A stretch of 64,000 nt of DNA from Streptomyces seoulensis (GCF_022846655.1 NZ_AP025667.1:1773001-1837000), one strand, 5' to 3'. Positions 38,207-47,525 are shown, counted from the first letter of the stretch. Notes: a model not told the origin generated them from the letters alone. Translations and numbers: made by a program.

Positions 38207-40030
38207 TTGCCGAGCAGGACTTCCGCGCGTCTCGCCGCGCTCACCGTCGCCGCCGTGTGCGGCGCCGCGTCCGCCGTCGTCGCCACCTCGCCCGCGCACG
38301 CCGACTCGGTGCGCGTCCACGACATCCAGGGCACCACCCGCCTCTCGCCGTACGCGGGCAAGCAGGTCGCCGACGTGCCCGGCGTGGTCACCGCCGTACG
38401 CACCTACGGCTCGTCCAAGGGCTTCTGGCTCCAGGACCCGGCCCCGGACGCCGACCCCGCCACCAGCGAGGGCGTCTTCGTCTTCACCAGCTCAGCGCCG
38501 AAGGTCGCGGTGGGCGACGCGGTCACCGTGGGCGGCACCGTCTCGGAGTACGTGCCGGGCGGCACCGCCTCGGGCAACCAGTCGGTCACCGAGATCACCA
38601 AGCCGGCCGTCGCCACCGTGTCCAACGGCAACGCGGTCCCGGCCCCGGTCGTGATCGGCAAGCGCTCGGTGCCGGAACGATACGCCCCGGCCGGCGACGC
38701 GGCCGCGAACAACTCGGTCAACGCCCTCCCCCTCGCGCCCGCGGCCTACGCCCTCGACTACTACGAGTCGCTGGAGGGCATGAACGTCCGGGTCGGCGAC
38801 GCGCGCGTGGTCACCGGCACCGACCCGTACAGCGAGCTGTGGGTCACGGTGAAGCCGAACGAGCACCGCACGAGCCGGGGCGGCACCGTCTACGGCTCCT
38901 ACGACTCGCAGAACACCGGCCGCCTCCAGGTGCAGTCGCTCGGTGCGACCGAGGACTTCCCGAAGGCGAACGTCGGCGACACCCTCGCCGGCGCCACCAC
39001 CGGCCCCCTGGACTTCAACCAGTTCGGCGGCTACACCCTGGTGGCGAGCAGCCTGGGCACGTTGAAGAGCGGCGGGCTGGAGCGGGAGACGACGCGCGCG
39101 CAGGCGCGCGGCGAGCTGGCGGTGGCGACGTACAACGTCGAGAACCTCGACCCGTCCGACGCCACCTTCGACGCCCACGCGTCCGCGATCGTGAACAACC
39201 TGCGCTCGCCCGACATCGTGTCCCTGGAGGAGATCCAGGACGACAACGGCGCCAAGGACGACGGCACGGTGAGCGCGGGCGCGACGGTCGGCAAGCTGAT
39301 CGACGCCATCGTCGCGGCGGGCGGTCCGCGCTACGACTGGCGCTCCATCGACCCCGTCGACAAGCAGGACGGCGGCGAGCCCGGCGGCAACATCCGGCAG
39401 GTGTTCCTGTTCAACCCCGAGCGGGTGTCCTTCACCGACCGCGCCGGCGGCGACTCCACCACGGCGGTCGGGGTCGCCAAGGACCGGGGCAAGGCCCGGC
39501 TGACGGTCTCGCCCGGCCGGATCGACCCGGCGAACACGGCGTGGGCCAACAGCCGCAAGCCGCTGGTCGGTGAGTTCGTCTTCCGTGGCCGGACGGTCTT
39601 CGTGGTCGCCAACCACCTCAACTCCAAGGGCGGCGACCAGCCGCTGACCGGGCAGTACCAGCCGCCGGTGCGCAGCTCCGAGACGCAGCGGCACGCGCAG
39701 GCGACGGAGGTGAACACCTTCGTCAAGGACCTGCTGCGCATCCAGAAGGACGCGGACGTCATCGCGCTCGGGGACATGAACGACTTCGAGTTCTCCGACA
39801 CCGCGAAGATCCTGGAGGGCGACGGGCAGCTCTGGTCGGCCATCAAGTCGCTGCCCCGCAAGGAGCGTTACACCTACGACTACCAGGGCAACGCGCAGGT
39901 GCTCGACCAGATCCTGATCAGCCGGGAGATCCGTCGCGGTTCCTTCGCCTACGACAGCGTGCACATCAACTCGGAGTTCCACGACCAGATCAGCGACCAC
40001 GACCCGCAGGTGCTGCGTTTCCGCCCCTGA
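38207..40030 (+). CDS. Secreted endonuclease/exonuclease/phosphatase-family nuclease
   Basis: About 607 residues. I prefer the TTG at 38207, because GGAGGA lies six bases upstream; an in-frame ATG at 38186 has no such site. A Sec signal peptide ends near AHA (about residue 31). The first half has an OB-fold-like domain (GVVTAVRTYGSSKGFWLQDPAPD), the second half the metal-dependent EEP nuclease domain with YNVENLDP (near 310), LEEIQDDNG (near 340), NHLNSKGG (near 467), LGDMNDFEFS (near 520) and SDHDPQVLRF at the C-terminus. This is the architecture of extracellular DNases such as ExeM. GTTCACTCGGC (38108-38118) upstream is a single PHO-box-like half, so phosphate control is possible but weak. 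Confidence 0.9.
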   Translation: MPSRTSARLAALTVAAVCGAASAVVATSPAHADSVRVHDIQGTTRLSPYAGKQVADVPGVVTAVRTYGSSKGFWLQDPAPDADPATSEGVFVFTSSAPKVAVGDAVTVGGTVSEYVPGGTASGNQSVTEITKPAVATVSNGNAVPAPVVIGKRSVPERYAPAGDAAANNSVNALPLAPAAYALDYYESLEGMNVRVGDARVVTGTDPYSELWVTVKPNEHRTSRGGTVYGSYDSQNTGRLQVQSLGATEDFPKANVGDTLAGATTGPLDFNQFGGYTLVASSLGTLKSGGLERETTRAQARGELAVATYNVENLDPSDATFDAHASAIVNNLRSPDIVSLEEIQDDNGAKDDGTVSAGATVGKLIDAIVAAGGPRYDWRSIDPVDKQDGGEPGGNIRQVFLFNPERVSFTDRAGGDSTTAVGVAKDRGKARLTVSPGRIDPANTAWANSRKPLVGEFVFRGRTVFVVANHLNSKGGDQPLTGQYQPPVRSSETQRHAQATEVNTFVKDLLRIQKDADVIALGDMNDFEFSDTAKILEGDGQLWSAIKSLPRKERYTYDYQGNAQVLDQILISREIRRGSFAYDSVHINSEFHDQISDHDPQVLRFRP

Positions 40031-40106
40031 CCCTTCAGGTCTGCTTACGTACATCTCGTAGCAGATTTAAGTGGAGCTTCACGGTCGTGGTGTCGAGACT
40101 ACGGCC

Positions 40107-41015
40107 ATGAGGCATCGGAACGCACCCTTCGGGCGCACGCTCTGCGCGATGGTCACCCCGTTCACGTCGGCCGGCACGCTCGACCTGGACGGGGCGGCCC
40201 GCCTGGCGGCCCGTCTCGTGGCCGAGGGCTGCGACGGGCTGGTCCTGAACGGCACCACGGGCGAGTCGCCCACCACCACGGACACGGAGAAGCGGGAGCT
40301 GATCGCGGCGGTCCGCTCGGCGTTGGGCGACTCCGTCCCGCTGGTGGCGGGCGTCGGCACGGCGGACACCCGGCACACCGTCGAACTGACCCTCGCGGCG
40401 GAGAAGGCGGGCGCCGACGCGGCGCTGGTCGTCACGCCGTACTACAGCCGCCCCCAACAGGCGGCGGTCGAAGCCCACTTCCTCCAGGTCGCGGACGCCT
40501 CGGGCCTCCCCCTGATGCTCTACGACATCCCCGGCCGCACGGGCACGCGCATCGCCCCGTCCACGATGATCCGCCTCGCCGCCCACCCCCGTATCGTCGC
40601 CGTCAAGGACTGCTCCTACGACTTCCTCGGCACCCAGAAGGTCCTGGCGGCGACGGACCTGGCCTACTACGCGGGCTGCGACGAACACATCCTCCCGCTG
40701 TACGCCATCGGCGCGGCGGGCTGCGTCAGCACGATCGCCAACGCGGTGCCGGGAGAGGTGGCGGCCATCCTGGCGGCCTTCGACGCGGGGGACACGGCGA
40801 GAGCCGCCGAACTCCAGTCCCGCGTCACCCCGTTGATCGAAGCGATGATGGCCTCCGACCTACCGGGCACGGTGACGACGAAGGCCCTCCTCAACACCCT
40901 GAACCTCCCAGCGGGGCCGGTACGGGCACCGCTGCTGGCGGCGGACGAGGAGACGACGGTGGATCTGGTGACTGCCTTTAGGCAGCTCACCCGCTCACCG
41001 ACAGGGCTTCGGTAG
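40107..41015 (+). CDS. dapA: 4-hydroxy-tetrahydrodipicolinate synthase
   Basis: Condenses pyruvate and aspartate semialdehyde in lysine and diaminopimelate synthesis. 302 residues. Schiff-base K167 (VKDCS), T50 and T51 (GTTGESPTT), Y139 (LYDIPGRTG), R144 and Y112/Y113 (VTPYYSRP) are all present. These residues fit DapA and not the related sugar-acid dehydratases, whose motif differs after GTTGE. The start at 40107 has no strong ribosome binding site. dapD lies 6 kb upstream. Confidence 0.9.
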   Translation: MRHRNAPFGRTLCAMVTPFTSAGTLDLDGAARLAARLVAEGCDGLVLNGTTGESPTTTDTEKRELIAAVRSALGDSVPLVAGVGTADTRHTVELTLAAEKAGADAALVVTPYYSRPQQAAVEAHFLQVADASGLPLMLYDIPGRTGTRIAPSTMIRLAAHPRIVAVKDCSYDFLGTQKVLAATDLAYYAGCDEHILPLYAIGAAGCVSTIANAVPGEVAAILAAFDAGDTARAAELQSRVTPLIEAMMASDLPGTVTTKALLNTLNLPAGPVRAPLLAADEETTVDLVTAFRQLTRSPTGLR

Positions 41016-41041
41016 ACCGTCCGATGGCCTGAGCTTTGAAA

Positions 41042-41073
41042 ATGGCCGACCGGTTGGCTCGCCGGTCGGCCAT
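41042..41073. terminator. Bidirectional terminator between dapA and terD-like gene
   Basis: A 12-bp perfect stem, ATGGCCGACCGG (41042-41053) with CCGGTCGGCCAT (41062-41073) and an 8-base loop, lies between two convergent genes. Confidence 0.93.
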
Positions 41074-41106
41074 CCTCCGCTCAGAGCACCCGGCCCTGAA
41101 TCCCTG

Positions 41107-42330
41107 TCACAGCGCCTGGGCGCCCGGCTTCACCATGTTGCGGACCGTCCTGGCCTTCACGAAGTCGCCCAGGGCGGTCATGTCCCACTCGCCGGAGTAC
41201 TGGCGGATCAGCTTGGCCATCAGGACGCCCGTCTGGGGTTCGGCGGAGGTCAGGTCGAAGCGGGCCAGTTCCTCGCCGGAGGTGGGGTCGATGAGGCGGC
41301 AGTACGCCTTGGCCACCTCGGTGAACTTCTGGCCGGAGAAGGAGTTCACCGTGAAGACCAGGCCCGTGACCTCCGGGGGGATGCGGCCGAGGTCGACCGT
41401 GATGACCTCGTCGTCCCCGCCGCCCTCGCCCGTGAGGTTGTCACCGGAGTGCTTGATCGCGCCGCCCAGGATGGACAGCTTGCCGAAGTAGCAACTGTCG
41501 ACGGCGTTGCGCTGGGGGCCGTAGGCGATGACCGAGGCGTCCAGGTCGATGTCCTTGCCCCGGTACGCGGGCTCCCAGCCGAGGCCCATCTGGACGCGGG
41601 AGAGGAGGGGGGCGCCGCCCTTGACCAGGGAGACGGTCTGGTTCTTCTGGAGGTTCACCCGGCCCTTGTCCAGGTTGATCTTGCCCGCGCCCGGCACGGG
41701 GGCCGGGGGAGCCTGGGGGACCGGGGGTGCCTGAGGTGTCTGGGGTGCCGAGGGAGCCGGGGGCGTCTGAGGTGCCTGGGGAGCGGGGGGCGTCTGGGGG
41801 ACCGGAGAGGCGGAGACCGGCTGGGCCGGCTCCTCCACCGTCACTCCGAAGTCCGTGGCGATGCCCGCCAGGCCGTTCGCGTACCCCTGGCCCACCGCGC
41901 GGGCCTTCCACTGGCCGTTGCGCCGGTAGATCTCCACGACCACGAGGGCCGTCTCGGCGCCGAGGCCGGGCGGGGTGAAGGAGGCGACGACCGCACCGCC
42001 GTCCGCGTCCCGGATCGTGGCCGTCGGCTCGATGCCCTGGAAGGTCTGGCCCGCCGCGTCCGGGCTCGCGGTGACGACGATCTTCTCGATGTCCGGCGGC
42101 ACCGCGGCGGTGTCGACCGTGATCGCGTCCGGCGCGGAACCGCCGCCCGAGCGGTAGGTCACGCCGGGGCCGGCCGGCTGGTTGTAGAAGATGAAGTCGT
42201 CGTCGGAGCGCACCTTGCCGTCGGCGGTGAGCAGCAGGCCCGACACGTCGAGCCGCACCGGAGCGGCCACGTCCACCGTCACACGGGCGGCCGGGAGCGG
42301 GACGTTTGAGCCAGGGGTCATAGCGGTCAT
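41107..42330 (-). CDS. TerD-family protein with two TerD domains and a proline-rich linker
   Basis: 407 residues. Two calcium-binding TerD-type domains (about 10-165 and 220-405), each with the acidic DxDD-type loop: KVRSDDDFIFYNQP in the first and DLDASVIAYGPQRN in the second, and GGGDDEVITVDLGRIPPE. They are joined by about 40 residues (178-217) made of repeated Pro, Gln, Ala and Thr. TerD proteins act in tellurite and stress resistance and often in signalling with membrane complexes. The start has no clear ribosome binding site; MTAM or the internal ATG four codons later are both possible. A single gene with terminators on both sides. Confidence 0.9.
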   Translation of the reverse strand: MTAMTPGSNVPLPAARVTVDVAAPVRLDVSGLLLTADGKVRSDDDFIFYNQPAGPGVTYRSGGGSAPDAITVDTAAVPPDIEKIVVTASPDAAGQTFQGIEPTATIRDADGGAVVASFTPPGLGAETALVVVEIYRRNGQWKARAVGQGYANGLAGIATDFGVTVEEPAQPVSASPVPQTPPAPQAPQTPPAPSAPQTPQAPPVPQAPPAPVPGAGKINLDKGRVNLQKNQTVSLVKGGAPLLSRVQMGLGWEPAYRGKDIDLDASVIAYGPQRNAVDSCYFGKLSILGGAIKHSGDNLTGEGGGDDEVITVDLGRIPPEVTGLVFTVNSFSGQKFTEVAKAYCRLIDPTSGEELARFDLTSAEPQTGVLMAKLIRQYSGEWDMTALGDFVKARTVRNMVKPGAQAL

Positions 42331-42371
42331 GCCGGGTGAACGAACGACACCACTTTGCCGTTCCCTTACCT

Positions 42372-42403
42372 GGCGCCGTGACCCCCGTTCGGATCACGGC
42401 GCC
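42372..42403 (-). terminator. Terminator of the polyol dehydrogenase operon
   Basis: GGCGCCGTGA (42372-42381) pairs exactly with TCACGGCGCC (42394-42403), extendable by CCT/GGG (one wobble), directly after the dehydrogenase stop codon on the minus strand. Confidence 0.88.
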
Positions 42404-42417
42404 GGGAAAGGCACAGG

Positions 42418-43407
42418 TCAGGGCACCACCACGATCTTGCGGCCGACGCCCGCCGCGAACTGCTCCAGCGCCTGGGGGTAGTTCTCCAGCGGAAGCCGGT
42501 CGCTGATGAACACGTCCGGGTTCAGCACACCGTTCGCGAACAGCTCCGCCGCCCGCTCGTAGCTGTGCAGCACCGCCATCGAGCCGGTGATGGTGATCTC
42601 CTGGTTGTAGATGCGGTACGGGTCGATCGTCACCCGCGTCGCGTAGTCGGCCACGCCGAACTGGAGGTACGTACCCGCCTTCGCCACCCGGCCCAGGCCG
42701 TCCTGGATCGCCGCCGCGTTGCCGGTAGCGTCGATCACGACCTCCCAGCCCTGCGGCCGGTCCAGCTCGTCGGCGTTGGCCGCCGAGCCCGAGACCCCGA
42801 GCAGCTTGGCCGTCTCCAGCCGGGCCGGGTTGATGTCGACCATGTCCACGCTCGCCGCACCCGTGCGCTTGGCCAGCTCCAGCATCATCAGGCCCATGGT
42901 GCCGGAGCCGTAGATCAGGACATGGGCGCCGAGGCGGGAGTTGAGGATGTCGTAGCCGCGCACCGCGCAGGACAGCGGCTCGATGAGGGCCGCGTCCTGG
43001 GGGCGGACGTGCTCGGGCAGCTTCACGCAGTTGGCCACGGGAGCGACCGCGTACTGGGCGGCACCGCCGGCCGTGGTCACGCCGATCGCGGCCCAGCGCT
43101 CGCACATGTTGTTGTGGCCGTCGCGGCAGAAGCGGCACTCGTAGCAGTACAGGGACGGGTCCACCGCGACCTGGTCGCCGACCGCGACCTCGGTGACCTG
43201 GCTGCCGATCCCGACGACCTGGCCCGCGAACTCATGACCCGGCACGATCGGCAGCTTGGGCGCGAACTCGCCCTGGAGGATGTGCAGATCGGTACCGCAG
43301 ATCCCGCACGCGGCGACCTCCACGACGACGTCACGCGGACCCGGGGTCGGGTCGGGGACCTCGCTGACGACGGCGCGGCCCACGGACTCGATGACGGCGG
43401 CCTTCAT
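42418..43407 (-). CDS. Zinc-dependent polyol/alcohol dehydrogenase
   Basis: 329 residues of the medium-chain zinc dehydrogenases. Catalytic zinc residues are in ACGICGTDLH (near 35) and PGHEFAGQVVGIG (near 58). Structural zinc cysteines are in YCYECRFCRDGHNNMC (near 86-101) and the nucleotide loop is GSGTMGL (near 157). It overlaps the upstream permease by four bases (ATGA). Its place at the end of an ABC sugar importer operon suggests it oxidises the imported sugar or polyol, such as sorbitol or mannitol; the exact substrate is not shown. Confidence 0.88.
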   Translation of the reverse strand: MKAAVIESVGRAVVSEVPDPTPGPRDVVVEVAACGICGTDLHILQGEFAPKLPIVPGHEFAGQVVGIGSQVTEVAVGDQVAVDPSLYCYECRFCRDGHNNMCERWAAIGVTTAGGAAQYAVAPVANCVKLPEHVRPQDAALIEPLSCAVRGYDILNSRLGAHVLIYGSGTMGLMMLELAKRTGAASVDMVDINPARLETAKLLGVSGSAANADELDRPQGWEVVIDATGNAAAIQDGLGRVAKAGTYLQFGVADYATRVTIDPYRIYNQEITITGSMAVLHSYERAAELFANGVLNPDVFISDRLPLENYPQALEQFAAGVGRKIVVVP

Positions 43408-44258
43408 TTCACGGCTCCCAACGACAGGCCCTGGACCAGCTTGTCCTGGGCGGCGAACCCCGCGGCGAGTACCGGCAGGGAGACGACGAGCGACGCGGCG
43501 CACACCTTGGCCAGGAACAGTCCCTGGCTGGTGATGAAGCCGGTGAGGAAGACGGGCGCGGTCTCCGCGACCACCCCGGTCAGGACACGGGCGAACAGCA
43601 GCTCGTTCCAGCTGAAGATGAAGCAGATCAGGGACGTGGCCGCGATGCCGGGCAGCGCGATCGGCGCGACCACGCGGGCCAGGATCACCGGCAGCGAAGC
43701 CCCGTCCACCCGCGCCGCCTCGATGACGGCGACCGGCACCTCGGCGAGGAAGGACTGCATCATCCACACCGCGATCGGCAGGTTCATCGAGGTGTAGAGG
43801 ACGACCAGCAGCCAGATGTTGTCCAGCAGCCCGGCGTTCTTGGCGAACAGGTACAGCGGCAGCAGGCCCGCCACGGCCGGGAGCATCTTGGTGGAGAGGA
43901 AGAAGAACAGGACGTCGGTCCACTTCCTCACCGGCCGGATCGACAGCGCGTACGCCGCCGGCAGCGCCAGCACCAGCACGAACAGGGTGGAGGCCAGCGA
44001 GGCGACCGTGGAGTTGATCAGCGCGGGCCAGGGGCTGGCGCCTCCGGCCGCGCCGAAGAACTCGCGGTAGCCGTCCAGGGTGAGCGGGGCGGCGAAGGAC
44101 GGCGGGTTGGTGGCCGCGTCCGCCTCGGAGTGGAACGAGGTCAGGACCATCCAGGCGATGGGCAGGAAGAAGACGATGCCGGCCAGCCAGGCCACCAGGC
44201 CCAGGCCGCGCCCGCCTCGGCCGGTGCGCCGCGCGGGGGTGGCGGTGGTGGAACTCAT
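43404..44258 (-). CDS. Carbohydrate ABC transporter permease (second)
   Basis: 284 residues, six membrane segments, and the CUT1-type EAA loop EAARVDGASLPVILARVVAPIALPG (near 183-207) that contacts the ATPase. It overlaps the first permease upstream and the dehydrogenase downstream by four bases each. Confidence 0.93.
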   Translation of the reverse strand: MSSTTATPARRTGRGGRGLGLVAWLAGIVFFLPIAWMVLTSFHSEADAATNPPSFAAPLTLDGYREFFGAAGGASPWPALINSTVASLASTLFVLVLALPAAYALSIRPVRKWTDVLFFFLSTKMLPAVAGLLPLYLFAKNAGLLDNIWLLVVLYTSMNLPIAVWMMQSFLAEVPVAVIEAARVDGASLPVILARVVAPIALPGIAATSLICFIFSWNELLFARVLTGVVAETAPVFLTGFITSQGLFLAKVCAASLVVSLPVLAAGFAAQDKLVQGLSLGAVK

Positions 44259-45190
44259 CGGGACACCTCCTCGCGGAACAGGGACGACACCACGCGCAGG
44301 GCGAAGGTGGCGATGACGATGGAGCCGATGACGACGAGGACACCCGCCGCCGAGGCGAGGCCGTTCTCATGGGCCTGGTAGAAGCTCTGGTAGACGGTGT
44401 ACGGCAGGTTCGCGGTGCCGAGGCCGCCGGAGGTGAGCGTGAACACCGCGTCGAAGTTCTGCACGATGTAGATGGAACCCAGCAGGGCGCCCAGTTCCAG
44501 GTAGCGGCGCAGGTGCGGGAGGGTGAGGTGGCGGAAGATCTGCCAGTCGCTCGCCCCGTCCACCCGGGCGGCCTCGATCTGCTGCTGGTCCCGGCTCTGC
44601 AGTCCGGCCAGCAGGATCAGCATCATGAACGGCGTCCACTGCCACACCAGCGAAGCCTCCACCGCGAGCAGCGGGGTGTTGGAGACCCAGTCCGGCTGTG
44701 GGCCGCCCACATAGTGCAGCAACCCATTGAGAAGACCGTACTCCGGGTTGTAGAGCACATGCTTCCAGAGCAGGGCGGCGGCCACCGGGACCACCAGGAA
44801 CGGGGCGATCAGCAGGGTGCGGACCACACCCCGGCCCTTGAACTTCCGGTCCAGCAGCAGCGCCAGCGCGAGGCCGAGCACCAGGCTGGCCACCACCACC
44901 GAGGCGGTGAGCAGCACGGTCACCCATACCGAGTGGCGCAGGTCGGCGTCGGTGAGGACCTGCTGGTAGTTGTCGATCCCGGTGAAGCGGCGGGCCTTGG
45001 GGTAGAGCGCGTTCCAGTCGAAGAACGAGATCACCAGCGTGGCCACGAAGGGCAACTGGGTCACCACGATCATGAAGACCAGGGCAGGCAGGAGCGGGGC
45101 GCGGGTGGCCCAGGCCCGCAGCCGGGCCGGGGGGTGCTTGATGGCGGGTGCGGAGCCGGCCGCGAGCGGGGCCGTTGTCGTCGCTGTCAT
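44255..45190 (-). CDS. Carbohydrate ABC transporter permease (first)
   Basis: 311 residues, CUT1-type permease with the EAA loop EAARVDGASDWQIFRHLTLPHLRRYLE (near 225-251). Six hydrophobic segments; the second and third are separated by a long extracytoplasmic part. It overlaps the binding-protein gene and the second permease by four bases each, so all are translated from one message. Confidence 0.93.
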   Translation of the reverse strand: MTATTTAPLAAGSAPAIKHPPARLRAWATRAPLLPALVFMIVVTQLPFVATLVISFFDWNALYPKARRFTGIDNYQQVLTDADLRHSVWVTVLLTASVVVASLVLGLALALLLDRKFKGRGVVRTLLIAPFLVVPVAAALLWKHVLYNPEYGLLNGLLHYVGGPQPDWVSNTPLLAVEASLVWQWTPFMMLILLAGLQSRDQQQIEAARVDGASDWQIFRHLTLPHLRRYLELGALLGSIYIVQNFDAVFTLTSGGLGTANLPYTVYQSFYQAHENGLASAAGVLVVIGSIVIATFALRVVSSLFREEVSR

Positions 45191-46557
45191 CGTCCCTCGT
45201 ACTCCTTGGAGATCTGCTCGGCGAGCTGCTGGGACTTGCGCAGGGCCGAGTCGACCGACTGGCGGCCGGCGATGGCCGCGCTGATCTGCTGGGACACCTT
45301 GGTGCCGAGGTCGGTGAACTCGGGGATGCCGACGAACTGGATGCCGGGCGCGGGTCGCGGCTGCACACCGGGGTCGGTGGGCCGGGCGCTCTCGATGGCC
45401 TCCTTGGTCATCTCCTGGAAGGAGGCGGCCTCCTTGCGGTACTCCGGATTGGTGTACGTCGAGGCGCGCTTGCCCGCCGGGGCGTCGGCCCAGCCGCTGG
45501 TGTCACCGACCAACTGCTCGTACTCCTTGCTGGAGGCCCAGGAGACGAACTTCCACGCCTTGTCGGGGTTGTGGGAGGCGTGCTGGATGCCCCAGGCCCA
45601 GGTGTAGAGCCAGCCGGAGGACTTGGTCTTCTCCACCGGGGCGGGGGCGTAGCCGAGCTTGCCCTTGACCGGGGAGCCCTTGCCCTCCAGGAGTCCGGCC
45701 GCCGAGGTGGCGTCGTACCACATGGCGGTCTTGCCCTGGGTCATGTTGTTCAGGCACTCGGCGAAGCCGGACTGGGCCGCGCCGGACTCGCCGTGCTCAC
45801 GTACCAGGTCCACATAGAACTTGACGGCCTTCTCGAACTCGGGGGAGTCCAGCCGGGCCTTCCAGTCCTTGTCGAACCAGGTCCCGCCGAAGGTGTTCAC
45901 CACCGTCGTCAGCGGCGCCATCACCTCGCCCCAGCCGGGCAGGCCGCGCAGACAGATGCCCTTCATGCCGGGCCGGGCGCCGTCCGCCTTCGCGGCGAGG
46001 TCGGCCACCTGCTGCCAGGTCGGGTGCGCGGGCATCTTCAGGCCCTTGGCCGCGAAGACGTCCTTGCGGTACATCAGGAAGGACGACTCGCCGTAGAAGG
46101 GCTGCCCGTAGAGCTTGTGGTCGTCGCCGGTCAGCGACTGCCGCATGGGCCCGAGCACGTCCTGCTGGTCGTAGGCCTTGTCCTTGGCCACGTACGAGTC
46201 CATGTCGTGCAGCCAGCCGTTGCGGGCGTAGATCGGGATCTCGTAGTTGGACAGCGTGGCCACGTCGTACTGGCCGGCCTGGTTGGCGAAGTCCTGGCTG
46301 ATCTTGTCGCGGACGTCGTTCTCGGGCAGCACGGTGAAGTTGACCTTGATGCCCGTCTCCTTGGTGAAGTGGGCGCGGGTCAGCTTCTGCAACTCGGTCA
46401 TCTGCGGGTTGTTGACCATCAGCACGTTGATGGAATCGCCGCCGGAACCGGTCCCGCCCGCGCCGGCCCAGCAGCCGGAGAGCAGCGGGGCGAGCAGCGT
46501 CCCTGCGGCGGCCATGGCGAACGTGGTTCGCGGCCTCCGTCGGCTCGGGGTGCGCAT
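45187..46557 (-). CDS. Sugar/polyol ABC transporter binding lipoprotein
   Basis: 456 residues. Lipoprotein signal with LSGC at C29. Type I solute-binding fold: EFEKAVKFYVDLVRE and MWYDATSAAG are typical of the sorbitol/mannitol group. The ATG at 46557 has CAGGAGCGATCC before it. No ATP-binding gene is in the cluster; in Streptomyces such importers usually share the ATPase MsiK, encoded elsewhere. Confidence 0.92.
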   Translation of the reverse strand: MRTPSRRRPRTTFAMAAAGTLLAPLLSGCWAGAGGTGSGGDSINVLMVNNPQMTELQKLTRAHFTKETGIKVNFTVLPENDVRDKISQDFANQAGQYDVATLSNYEIPIYARNGWLHDMDSYVAKDKAYDQQDVLGPMRQSLTGDDHKLYGQPFYGESSFLMYRKDVFAAKGLKMPAHPTWQQVADLAAKADGARPGMKGICLRGLPGWGEVMAPLTTVVNTFGGTWFDKDWKARLDSPEFEKAVKFYVDLVREHGESGAAQSGFAECLNNMTQGKTAMWYDATSAAGLLEGKGSPVKGKLGYAPAPVEKTKSSGWLYTWAWGIQHASHNPDKAWKFVSWASSKEYEQLVGDTSGWADAPAGKRASTYTNPEYRKEAASFQEMTKEAIESARPTDPGVQPRPAPGIQFVGIPEFTDLGTKVSQQISAAIAGRQSVDSALRKSQQLAEQISKEYEGR

Positions 46558-46576
46558 GGATCGCTCCTGGATATAT

Positions 46577-46599
46577 GGGGACAAAGAGGGCGTGTCCCC
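46577..46599. promoter_or_regulatory. Operator-like dyad upstream of the binding-protein gene
   Basis: GGGGACA (46577-46583) and TGTCCCC (46593-46599) form a perfect 7-bp inverted repeat with a 9-base spacer, 20 bases upstream of the ATG on the minus strand and in the 96-base gap behind deoR. It could be a regulator site or an RNA hairpin. Confidence 0.5.
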
Positions 46600-46653
46600 G
46601 CGCAGGGGTGCCCTCAGGGAGGGGTGATGCGAAATCTGTGGTGCGAAGGAGCG

Positions 46654-47424
46654 TCAGACCCTGATGACCTGCGGCCCCAGAAGGGAGTAGCGGTGGGCCT
46701 CGGCCGCCGGGAGCTGGCTGCTGGTGACGATCGTGTCCACCGCGCCGACCTCGGCGAACCGGCAGAAGCTGACGGCCCCGAACTTGGTGTGCACCCCCGC
46801 GAAGACCGTGCGCCGGGCGGCCCGGATGGCCTGCGCCTTGACCTCGCTGACCGCGGGGTCGGGCGTGGTCAGGCCGTGTTCGCGGGAGATGCCGTTGGCG
46901 CCGAGGTAGGCGAGGTCCACCACGAAGCCGGCCAGCATCTTGGTCGTCCAGTGGTCGACCGTGGCGAGCGTGCCCGCCCGGACCCGGCCGCCCAGCAGCA
47001 GGACCGACACGTTCTCGGCCTCCGCCAGGGCGCCCGCGACGGGCAGGGAGGCGGTCACCACGGTCAGCGCCCGGCCGGTCGGCAAGGCCTCGGCGATGAG
47101 CTGGGGGGTGAAGCCCTCGTCGACGAAGACCGTCTCCGCGTCCCCGAGCAGTTCGGCCGCGGCGGCCGCGATCCTGCGCTTCTCGGGTACGTGGCTGGTG
47201 GCGCGGAAGGCGAGCGTGGTCTCGAAGGCGGCGCTCTCCACCGGGTAGGCGCCGCCGTGGGTGCGGCGGACCAGCCCGTGGTCCTCCAGGGCGCGCAGGT
47301 CGCGCCGGATGGTCTCCTTGGCCACGCCCAGCTCGTCGGCGAGCGCGGTGACGTCGACGGAACCGGTGGCCCGCGCCGCGCGCACGATCTCGCGTTGGCG
47401 TTCCTCGGCCGTCCTGGTGTTCAT
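46654..47424 (-). CDS. DeoR/GlpR-family transcriptional regulator
   Basis: 256 residues from ATG 47424. Helix-turn-helix of the DeoR type at about 22-45 (DVTALADELGVAKETIRRDLRAL) and the sugar-phosphate sensing domain after residue 75 (LGGRVRAGTLATVD, GANGISREHGLTTPDP, ANKTKFGAVSFCRF-like HTKFGAVSFCRF). It is directly upstream of the importer operon on the same strand and is the likely repressor of it. The region upstream holds phased direct repeats that look like its operator. Confidence 0.92.
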   Translation of the reverse strand: MNTRTAEERQREIVRAARATGSVDVTALADELGVAKETIRRDLRALEDHGLVRRTHGGAYPVESAAFETTLAFRATSHVPEKRRIAAAAAELLGDAETVFVDEGFTPQLIAEALPTGRALTVVTASLPVAGALAEAENVSVLLLGGRVRAGTLATVDHWTTKMLAGFVVDLAYLGANGISREHGLTTPDPAVSEVKAQAIRAARRTVFAGVHTKFGAVSFCRFAEVGAVDTIVTSSQLPAAEAHRYSLLGPQVIRV

Positions 47425-47525
47425 GTCGTCACCCGCTCTCGTCATCGAGATGCCCGCTGGGATGCCCGTTCGGGCCCTGGGGGAAGTTCTACAGCGGACG
47501 CGCGGCGCTGACCAGGTCTGTTCCG

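Noticed and set aside
40107-41015. Possible keto-deoxyglucarate dehydratase (KdgD) of the sugar-acid pathway
   Set aside because: The residues after GTTGE (SPTT) and the YDIPGRTG segment are those of DapA; dapD lies close by.
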